From the NCBI GenBank assembly GCA_008000375.1, contig SMOI01000155.1:46842-78490 (forward strand): a stretch of 31,649 nucleotides of DNA, given 5' to 3'. Position numbers and translations under genes: made by a program. Below, piece by piece: positions 24,305 to 31,649 of the stretch. This stretch comes from Poteriospumella lacustris (lineage: Eukaryota > Sar > Chrysophyceae > Chromulinales > Dinobryaceae). A model generated the notes under the pieces. The model was not told the origin of the DNA. It saw only the letters and a program-made list of their open reading frames with translations, and ran no database searches. Every line of letters starts with the position of its first letter. Positions within the stretch are counted from its first letter, which is position 1.

Positions 24305-24600
24305 CTCAAGAATGCAGTCAGTGGATAATTATGTCAGGAACAACGGAACAATAACAACTGCGGAAGGGGAAGCGAATACAATCACAACCAAACTCCGACG
24401 GACGCACCAGGAAGCACAGAGCGCAGAAGCCCACCGGCAATATTTTCAAATTTGATCTGCGCGCAGCTTGTGGTGGCAGGGGCGAGTCGAGGCTCGTCGA
24501 GAGAGAGAGAGAGAGAACAAACACAAGAAGATATTCTGTCGACGACACAACATTAACTTGACCGATCCACATACCTTGGCGAGAAAATACGAAAGGTATC
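24305..24600. promoter_or_regulatory. Divergent promoter region, RNase H/RFC5
   Basis: These 296 bp separate the start codons of two genes pointing away from each other. Half of the region is the right copy of the direct repeat, with its GA tract and CTGCGCGCAG palindrome, so the repeat may carry promoter elements. No TATA box is evident. Confidence 0.5.
24389..24537 (+). repeat. Direct repeat, right copy (GA-containing)
   Basis: This 149-bp segment matches 22732-22894. It keeps a ~9-nt stretch (around 24411-24420) missing from the left copy and has a shorter uninterrupted GA tract (about 24499-24516). The palindrome CTGCGCGCAG is at 24457-24466. It ends 63 nt before the RFC5 start codon, so it lies in the promoter or 5' leader. 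Confidence 0.9.
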
Positions 24601-26148
24601 ATGGCGGACGTAGCGATGGATGTCGATGAAATCCAGATCGATGTTGGTAGCAGCAGTGCTGCGGCCAAGTCGTCTGGTGGGAAGAAGGACAAATCGTCCT
24701 TGCCCTGGGTAGAAAAGTATCGGCCAGATTCATTGGATGAACTGATTGCCCATGAAGATATCATTAAAATCTTGAACCAATTGATCGAAAGCAACAGGCT
24801 ACCGCATCTGTTGTTCTATGGTCCTCCTGGAACCGGTACGTGGCTCTTCTGTTGTTATCGCCCTCCCCGCTCGTCGAACCCCTTCTCACTTTTTTCGTGT
24901 ACTGTCATTGCAGGAAAGACCTCTACCATTATTGCCTGTGCGAAGAAAATGTACGGTGAAAACTACTCCGCCATGACACTCGAGCTGAACGCCTCCGATG
25001 ATCGTGGTATCGATGTCGTGCGCGATCAAATCAAAGAGTTTGCCGGAACTAAGAAGCTTTGGAGGTGAGTGAATGCTGATCCAGGTGAATCCACGAGTGA
25101 TCTATACTTACCTATGATGCATTTTCATCAGTACTGGCGTCAAACTGATCATTTTGGACGAGGCCGATGCGATGACGGCCGATGCACAGGCTGCCCTGCG
25201 TCGTGTCATTGAAAAATACACGTCAAACACACGCTTTTGCATGATTTGCAACTACGTGAATAAGATCATTCCTGCTCTTCAGAGCAGATGCACCCGGTAC
25301 GTTGATTCCCTCGGTTCATCCTCCTCCCCCTCCCCCCGCTGTCTGAATTCGCAAGTGCTAGAGCAACATGAGAAGATACAATCGTATCTACGGATCATGT
25401 TGTGTAGTACAACTCTTGCTACATTGAACTCAAACATCGCATCGTCTTTTACACGATGCGGTGGGCCAATATTCTACCCGTGGGATTCGTTTGTTGTTGT
25501 GGAGTCCCCTGGGATCAGCATCGCGCCAACATGTGCTCTCTCTTTCTCTCTCTCCCTCTCTCTCTCTGTGTCATATCTGTTCCTCCCAACATTTTTCACT
25601 GCTGTTCGACTCCTTTTCTGACTATGATTGTTCTTCTGTGTAGATTCCGCTTCTCTCCGTTGAAGCCCGAACAAATTGCGTCTCGGTTGGATGGCATCGT
25701 CGCGGCGGAACGCGTGGAAGCCACCGCGGGTGGTAAAGATGCCTTGATGCAACTGGCTGCGGGCGATATGCGTCGTGTATTGAACTTGTTGCAGTCTACA
25801 CATATGGCGTATGGTGAAGTCACCGAAGATAATGTCTATCTGACGGCTGGTGCAGCGATGCCCTCGGTCATTCAAGCGATCGTGCATTCCTTGTTGAACG
25901 ATTCGTACCAAGTCGCCTACGAACAGCTGCTGAAGACAGTGCACGAGTTTGGCTATGCGTTGGTGGACATTGTGACGGAAGTCACGGGTGTCATTGCCAA
26001 GAAGGATCTGCCGCAAGATGCCATGGCCTATGTCATGGACAAACTGTCCAACGTCGAGTATCGCCTGTCGAAAGGCACCTCCGAACGATTGCAAATGGCG
26101 TCGTTCGTTGGCATCTTCTTCGTCTTGCGAGAGATGATGACGGCATAA
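24601..26148 (+). CDS. RFC5: Replication factor C small subunit (RFC5 / yeast Rfc3 type)
   Basis: The gene runs join(24601..24835, 24914..25064, 25132..25296, 25644..26148), encoding 351 aa, normal for RFC small subunits. RFC loads the PCNA sliding clamp on primer-template junctions using ATP. Visible motifs are the RFC box WVEKYRP (36-42), Walker A GPPGTGKT (74-81), LNASDDRG, Walker B LIILDEAD (134-141), DAQAALRR and the SRC arginine-finger motif in LQSRCTRFRF (~178-187). The sensor-2/lid region and C-terminal collar helices follow. [31 protein letters not shown] and GDMRRVLN fit human RFC5/yeast Rfc3 best. Intron 1 (78 nt) splits the glycine codon of the P-loop and is open in frame. Intron 3 (347 nt) is far longer than the others and contains a CT-rich tract. 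The gene is convergent with hisIE. Confidence 0.94.
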
Positions 26149-26181
26149 ACGCCCATGACCAATGCCTCCCTATTGAATTAT

Positions 26182-26189
26182 TGTACATA
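26182..26189 (+). promoter_or_regulatory. TGTACATA element between RFC5 and hisIE
   Basis: TGTACATA lies 33 nt after the RFC5 stop, in the same 13-mer (TTGTACATAGCAC) seen after the 19091-22343 gene. Because TGTACA is palindromic, the minus strand also reads TGTACA here, about 240 nt after the hisIE stop. One site could serve both convergent genes; that is inference. Confidence 0.4.
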
Positions 26190-26425
26190 GCACCTACTGT
26201 TGACGCTCTGGCGCACGGTAACCTTCCTTTGGCTCCCTAGTAATGAAGTATAAACTGGAGATACATATCTGCCCCAACTGTGAGCACTGAGGACCGCACA
26301 GCGATGAACTAATTAGGTCTGAATCAAGGAACTGCCGTAGGGGGATGGAGGTGTCAACGAGATGGAGAAATTGGGAAGATGTCGCCGCATCTAATCGACA
26401 GAAAGAACGGTGTGGGGCAGCCCCA

Positions 26426-28250
26426 TCAACAGCTATTACTCGGCGTCCCACTTGGTGCCAGTTCAGCAGCAACAGCAACAGCAGCAGGAGTGGCAGTGGC
26501 AGCGGAAACAGCAGCGGTGTTGTTCGTTCCAAGAATCTGAGCGGCTTGTGCAATACGCCAGTCCTTGGCATTGCCCGGGCGTCGAGTAACCTACGAACGT
26601 GGGTGACACCCAGACGACGGTGTTCAGTGCTTTAATCGCTGTTTCGATGCGAGTCGTAGTGCCTTATCGTACCTTCTTTGCGCGTAAATCCAAGTACGCT
26701 TCAATATCGCGAACATTGACACCCGCTTGGACACAACGAACCATCAGAAAGTACATCAAGTCCGATGCTTCGCTGGCAATGTCATCGGGAGTCTCGGCCT
26801 CAATCAACTCTTGCGCCTCTTCCAACAGCTTTTGCTCCAACAGCCGACGATCTTCGAACAAACGCTTCGTATAGGACCCAGGTGGGGCTCGTTGTTTCCG
26901 TTCCAGTAAAGTCTGTTGGAGATGCTGTAATCCAGCCGGTTCACTGAAGGCGCCACCGTTGCAATGGCCCCAACACGAGTATGAACACAAGTGGCAGAAC
27001 GCGGGTGGTTCACCCGCCTGAATGACCCGCATTTTTAGCGCATCACGGTCACAATCCAGGCGGCAATCCAACAAATGCTGAACCATACCACTACTATCAC
27101 CTTTACGCCACAGAGATTGACGTGATCGCGACCAGTAAATACCACGTTTCTCTACAAAGGCGGCGGTGATACTCGCCGTGTTGGAATAGACCAACCCCAG
27201 GCACTGATTGCGCTCGTCACACACAACGGTGGCGATTAATCCATCAGGACGATCCGTTTTTATTTGATCCAAAAAATAATCCACCGAATCGTACGATTCT
27301 TCAGACGCTACGGTGGCGCAGAGAGTCAATGCTGAAGAGCCAGCAGCCAACCGATCGCTTCGAACGCTGCGGGCATCAACACAATGAGGCAATCCTTCAC
27401 ATGCATGTAGCCATAGGGCAATTACCTGGGAGGTATGGCGATGTGGAAGTGTTCGCTTTGATTGAGCAGAGATGTCTGAAAGGCATCGTTTGGGATCGGT
27501 TAACGAGTGACTCACGGGTCAAAGCGCACCGTTCCTTACCACAACTGATGGGGCGGGAATATGGCCTGCAGGAAACTGAATGTAAACCTATCCACAGCAA
27601 TTTGTTAAGGTTGGTGGGACAGAGGAAGTGGGGGCATAGACACACAAACCTCGATGGAAGCATTAGGCTCCTTCAATAGCTTCAGCAGTCGCGCTGTTTT
27701 CTCAGCCAAAGCTTCACCATCACTCTCATGCATCCTGCAAATCACATCGGCATATATTTCAGAAACAAACTCTGCAAGCGTAGTTGTCTGCGTGAACGTA
27801 CACGATGAAGAAATGAGCGATGTAGTCGCGCCATTTCGTGATTTTCTGGTCCATGGTCTCCACGTCATTGATGCGAAGCCCCAGTCGACTACGAGGTAGC
27901 GAGGATAGAGATTGCTGAATATCCACAACTCCACTGACGTTGTCTTGAAGACAAATCGCTCGCTCGTCAAATACGAAGTTCGCCACGCCACTGTCCAACA
28001 TGGAGATCACTGTGTCTTCGTGATACTGAGGTAGCGCGTTGTAAACGCCAAAGAGAGGTCGATGAAACAGCTGTCGCAGTCGCTTCAAGATAACCTCTTC
28101 ACGGAGATCGCCTGCATCAATACCATCCAACGACACTAAAACTGGAGTAAGTACATTCCAGTGGAGGAGAGCCTCCACATGCTGACGCCAGGCATCATCG
28201 TCTCCTTTGGCGAGTAGATCCTTAGAAACATCAATCGATTGCAACAACAT
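26426..28250 (-). CDS. hisIE: Bifunctional histidine enzyme HisI-HisE with HIS4-like N-terminal domain
   Basis: The gene runs join(26426..26590, 26673..27366, 27426..27475, 27650..27734, 27802..28250) on the complement, encoding 480 aa. Donors are GTACGT, GTTTGT, GTAATT and GTACGA; every junction keeps frame. It should perform steps 2 and 3 of histidine synthesis: phosphoribosyl-ATP pyrophosphohydrolase (HisE) and phosphoribosyl-AMP cyclohydrolase (HisI). HisI spans ~230-335, with TDRPDG, the metal-binding LDCDRDAL (298-305) and the zinc cysteines C300, C319 and C326. HisE spans ~355-425, with SYTKRLFED, KLLEEAQELIEA and EASDLMYF. Residues 1-225 resemble the poorly understood N-terminal domain of yeast His4. 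After HisE comes VTRRPGNAKD and an Ala/Thr tail, then the stop; there is no histidinol dehydrogenase domain, unlike yeast His4. No obvious targeting peptide is seen, and an in-frame stop lies just upstream of the ATG. The two middle exons (50 and 85 nt) are the least certain part. Confidence 0.88.
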
Positions 28251-29089
28251 TGCTCCTACGTATTTGATTCACACGCTTCTATGTGAGGAGTTGTGCGCGG
28301 TTCCTGCAAATGTGGGTCAAGAGCATGAGTATTCGCATGAAAGATGGTATTAGAAGTCGCACACTACCCGATTTGCCTGCGTCGTCGTCGTCGTCGTCGT
28401 CATGGACGGTCGCTTACAAATGCAACGCTGCTGCTGAGTTGGGAGTGCGAGAGACGCATGCTATTCAAACTATGCAGTTGTTTTTGTGTCTCATCTCTCA
28501 ATCATTTGTTCAATACATCTTTGCTTGAAAAGAGCCGTAAAGATGTGTTCGGGATAAAATTAAAGCGCGGCAAGCGTTCTCTCCTCACACGGAACACAGA
28601 CTCTATGTTGATTTGGGAAGATGAGTAGTTGGCTTCTCTCCGCCGCGACACCAACGCGGCGCAGCGTGTCGCCAAAAGATCGCAAACCGCCTGCAGTGAA
28701 ATGCAGCTGTAGAATAAGAGAAGCTGTCAAAAGAAGTGATCGCTTTGACCAGGGAATTTCTCGACCGCTGTCACTTATCTTACGCGAACATCGACACATT
28801 GGTGTAGACGATCGTTGGAAGCTAGGCACCAGTGAATTGCGAGCAATTGTAACGGAAGAAAAAGGTGAGTTTTTTGGGTCGTTGGATTTCTCCTACCGTT
28901 GAGAGGAAAGATGTTAGTGTTGGATCCTGGTCAATTATTTCTTCGTATTTGACCTGCGAACAAGCTTGAGAAGTGCTTTTTATATGTTTATGATCATTTC
29001 CATCTGCGTTGGTGATTGAAATTCTAATTCCGTTTCCGGTTGACTTGTCTTGCAGGGTTTCTTTATCTACTTTCCATTCAACAAGAATC
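28251..29089. promoter_or_regulatory. Divergent promoter hisIE/Rab8 with Rab8 5'UTR intron
   Basis: These 839 bp separate the divergent hisIE and Rab8 starts. A CGT trinucleotide run lies at about 28379-28400. A likely 5'UTR intron spans 28865-29055: donor AAAG|GTGAGT, acceptor CTTGCAG|GG, 34 nt before the Rab8 ATG. If so, the Rab8 promoter lies upstream of about 28860. An open frame starting at 28621 would, after splicing, run to a stop overlapping the Rab8 ATG (see findings). No further gene was recognised. Confidence 0.5.
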
Positions 29090-29866
29090 ATGAGCAACAG
29101 AGCTGGAGGAAACTCTCGTGCCGCGAAGTACGATCACTTGATCAAGCTTTTGCTGATCGGAGACTCAGGTAAGATTGTATAGGTCGTCCCTGTTCAGAAG
29201 GTGTCTTAACAATGTTGAACGTTTCTGTCCGTTAGGTGTTGGCAAGTCTTGCTTGCTGTTACGATACTCCGATGATTCATTCACGTCATCGTTCATCACA
29301 ACCATTGGTATTGACTTCAAGATCAAGTCTATCATGTGCGGTGACGCCAAGGTTAAGCTTCAGATCTGGGACACTGCCGGCCAGGAACGTTTCCGTACGA
29401 TCACCACCGCCTACTATCGTGGTGCCATGGGAATTTTGCTGGTCTATGATGTTGGAGAGGCCAACAGTTTTACCAACGTTCGCAACTGGATGCGACAAAT
29501 CGACCAAAACGCTGCCGAGAACGTCAACCGTGTGTTGATTGGCAACAAGTGCGATGTGGATGCTAGTGATAGAGTACGTGTGTCGGATCTGCTGTGTTGC
29601 TGATGTCTTCAGTATTCTTACCCTGTCTTGTATCTACTCCTTCACAGAAAGTTACCAAGGAACAGGGAGAAGCGTTGGCCAAGGAATTCAACATTCGCTT
29701 TTTTGAGACTTCGGCGAAGTTGAACATCAATGTGGATGAGTGCTTCATGGCCATTGCCAAGGACATCGTGGAGCGATTGAAAGAGAACCCGGATCATTAT
29801 GGATCAAGTGGTGGAGCCATTTACGTCAATGAGAACAAGAAAACAGAGAAGAGTGGATGTTGTTAA
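29090..29866 (+). CDS. RAB8: Rab GTPase, Rab8/RabE type
   Basis: The gene runs join(29090..29168, 29236..29573, 29648..29866), encoding 211 aa. Introns are 29169-29235 (GTAAGA) and 29574-29647 (GTACGT). All G-motifs are intact: GDSGVGKS (24-31), the switch I threonine in [22 protein letters not shown] and ETSAK. It ends in CC, the substrate for double geranylgeranylation that anchors Rabs to membranes. [20 protein letters not shown] and [20 protein letters not shown] are typical of the Rab8/Rab1 group. FKIKSI plus the overall pattern favour Rab8 (plant RabE), which drives post-Golgi vesicle transport to the plasma membrane and cilium. The first intron falls just before GVGKS in the P-loop. 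Neighbours give no functional hint. The Rab8 versus Rab1 choice would need a tree. Confidence 0.93.
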
Positions 29867-30956
29867 ATAGCCCCCCCCCCCCGGGACGCGGGAGGAGGAA
29901 CCAGACGACACGTTCAATCTTAGGTGAACGTTGCGTTGCGCCTTTCGTCGCCAATGTTAGAAGAACCATCACCATCCACACGAACATTCCCTTCTGCTCT
30001 CCATCATCCCCTACCACCCCCCCCTGTGTGATCCCATCCAAACATTTTGCAAGACAAGAGCCCAGAAGGAGAAGAAAACGGTGAGCCAACCAGACCCAGA
30101 CGTCGTTGTCGTCCACATGAGAAGCTACTCGGTACTCCGTGGTCATCGATCGTTCTCTGGTCTTACGGGTTCTCTGTTTATTCTTTTTTTTTTCTTCTTT
30201 TTTGGTTCCTCTTTCTCCTTCTTTTCCAGCTGTGGTTCTTGCATTGACCGACTAGTATTTTTATTTTGGATGGAAACACAACGTACCGACCTATGCCCAT
30301 TCACATTCACCCCAACACCGACCACACCCAACCGAAGCATGCTTATTTTCACCTATACTCGCCCCTCTACCACCACCACTACCACCACATATATGCAATA
30401 ACAGGATAATTAACTATCTGTCGTTTTTTGGAAACCACCAACTCCGCTTCACACTTGGTTCACACTCAGTTCACCTGCTGTTCCTCCTCTGCTCTTCCAC
30501 CTTCGACTTCGCCTCCTTCGACATACACACATAGATATTCTTCTGTTGCACCATTCACACTCAATGCGATTGCGCTTAGCTCGTCCTCGAGCAGGTTCTT
30601 TCCAAGGGCTTGCTGGGTTCCATTGTTGTTTCTTTTTGCTCACTTCTTCTTCGTCGTCGTCTTCTTCTGTCTCCCTCCACCACAAGAATAACATACATAT
30701 ACTATAGTAGCGTAGTTCTTCTCTTTGTTCTCTCACTCTGCACTGGCTTTTTGCCTCCCGCGCCACCCCCACCACCGCCACCGCTACCACCACCACCCAC
30801 CCCCTTTCCGTGCGCTTTGTTGCTGTCTTGATTGATTTGGCATTCTATTTCATTGTGTCGTGGTATGTTGTCATATTCGTGGAGGGTCCTTGCTGACGGT
30901 GATCTTTCATCGCGTGGACGCGTAGTTGTCTCAGTTGTTACATGTAAAAACAGCAG
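29867..30956. other. Pyrimidine-rich non-coding region between convergent genes
   Basis: These 1090 bp lie between the Rab8 stop and the stop of the next minus-strand gene. A C12 run begins 5 nt after the Rab8 stop (29871-29882). From about 30120 to 30830 the plus strand is strongly T/C-rich, with T runs and CCA/CCG repeats near 30368-30390 and 30760-30800. Short frames here are low complexity and do not look coding. No tRNA or other RNA gene was recognised. Confidence 0.5.
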
Positions 30957-31649
30957 TTAATCACGCCACGAGTCTCCATCTGCGTCATCGTCAGGGTCTC
31001 CTGCACGTTTATGTACCACAGCCCGAGCGGGACGCAGTCGCACCTTCTCATCCATGGCCTCACCGGGGTAGTAGCCACCGTCCGCAAACATCCAATCGTC
31101 GAAATCGCCGTCGTAATCATCACCTGGATTGTCTTGGTCGTTGAGTGACTGCGATGAGGCCATTCCTCCAGCCGCTGCGGCTGCGGCTTCGGCTTCCTGT
31201 TTGCGACGGTAGCGACGTCGCCTTCGCAAACAAAGACTCAACAGACATACCAATATGCAGAGGAAAAGGAACGGAACCAGAATCAGCAAGAGAACAAACG
31301 ACAATCGCATAGAACGAACCGATACGGACTGTAATCCCGCAACAGACGACGACGATTGCAATGCCGTCGCAGCGGCAGTGCCTAAGATTGTGCCTAATAT
31401 CGTCGGGCTCGTGGTTGGTTGGTGGCTATTCGATGGCGACGACGAAGACGGTGTCGGTGCGGCGGTGGGCATAACAGAAGGGGATGCAGAGGAGGTGACG
31501 AAGGGCCACATAGTCGGTGACGCTGACGGTGCAGCTGACGGCGAGGCGGAAACCATCGATGATGGATCATACGTCGGCGACGGCGTCGGCAGTGGAGTCG
31601 GGATGTCCGTGGGCTCGGCACTGGGCGCCTGCGTGGGCGTCGGAGTGGG
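30957..31649 (-). CDS. Ser/Thr/Pro-rich single-pass membrane protein, partial
   Basis: The frame is open to the right window edge, so the N-terminus is missing; 230 C-terminal residues are visible. The visible outer part is a mucin-like linker of SPT, PTP and SAS repeats, a likely O-glycosylated stalk. One strong membrane segment follows at about 31227-31304 (LSFVLLLILVPFLFLCILVC), then a basic stop-transfer cluster (RRRRRYRRK) and a ~90-residue cytosolic tail with an Ala run and an acidic Asp-rich stretch, ending in a Trp-Arg-Asp tail. By the positive-inside rule it is type I. Stramenopile surface proteins often have such linkers between ligand-binding or protease domains and the membrane, but the ectodomain is not visible and no function can be given. 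Introns further upstream cannot be excluded. Confidence 0.75.
   Translation of the reverse strand, partial: PTPTPTQAPSAEPTDIPTPLPTPSPTYDPSSMVSASPSAAPSASPTMWPFVTSSASPSVMPTAAPTPSSSSPSNSHQPTTSPTILGTILGTAAATALQSSSSVAGLQSVSVRSMRLSFVLLLILVPFLFLCILVCLLSLCLRRRRRYRRKQEAEAAAAAAGGMASSQSLNDQDNPGDDYDGDFDDWMFADGGYYPGEAMDEKVRLRPARAVVHKRAGDPDDDADGDSWRD

Noticed and set aside
26194-26571. Minus-strand frame with a poly-Leu run after hisIE
   Set aside because: The Leu run is a frame-shifted reading of the Ala-rich C-terminal exon of hisIE (CTG/GCT repeat); the spliced hisIE frame explains the sequence better.
28283-28829. Short frames on both strands between hisIE and Rab8 as genes
   Set aside because: Overlapping, low-complexity and without domains; only the frame from 28621 is kept, as a possible upstream ORF.
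30428-30831. Plus-strand frames with Phe/Leu and Pro runs as membrane proteins
   Set aside because: T/C-rich low-complexity DNA mimics hydrophobic segments; no start context, splice support or family resemblance.

Overview
The window is protist nuclear DNA. It carries full-length eukaryotic genes split by short GT-AG introns (about 59-82 nt, with a few of 174-347 nt) and no bacterial features. A cytoplasmic dynein 1 heavy chain rules out land plants and red algae. A PPR protein with a hydrophobic leader, a Ser/Thr/Pro-rich membrane protein of a kind common in stramenopiles, and compact gene spacing fit a stramenopile-like alga or relative. That placement is inference; no ribosomal or organellar marker is present.

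Layout: 1-1282 is low-complexity non-coding DNA. 1283-4112 (-) is a three-exon PPR gene. It is divergent from the dynein heavy chain at 4571-18578 (+), which encodes 4618 aa in three exons, one of them 13.3 kb. 19091-22343 (+) is a two-exon gene for a charged, low-complexity protein of unknown function. 22732-24537 is a compositionally different island bounded by two direct copies of a ~150-bp GA-containing sequence. Between the copies lie a broken, truncated PC-esterase/SGNH-like pseudogene (-) and an intact RNase H-fold gene (-). The right copy sits just upstream of a four-exon clamp-loader gene (RFC5/yeast Rfc3 type, 24601-26148, +). Convergent to it is a five-exon bifunctional histidine-biosynthesis gene (26426-28250, -) with a HIS4-like N-terminal domain, then HisI, then HisE, and no HisD. 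Divergent from that is a Rab8-type GTPase gene (29090-29866, +) with a probable 5'UTR intron. After 1.1 kb of pyrimidine-rich non-coding DNA, the window ends inside a Ser/Thr/Pro-rich single-pass membrane protein gene (30957-31649, -, N-terminus off the window).

The genes do not form a pathway. They are mostly housekeeping: retrograde transport, DNA replication, histidine synthesis, secretory trafficking and organellar RNA metabolism. Gene orientation creates shared divergent promoters (PPR/dynein, RNase H/RFC5, hisIE/Rab8) and shared 3' flanks (RFC5/hisIE, Rab8/membrane protein). Several 3' flanks carry a TGTA(C/T)A element within about 70 nt of the stop codon. Exon structures were assembled by hand from GT-AG junctions and reading-frame continuity, without transcript data. 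The most interesting part is the repeat-bounded island at 22732-24537. No clearly new multi-gene system was found.
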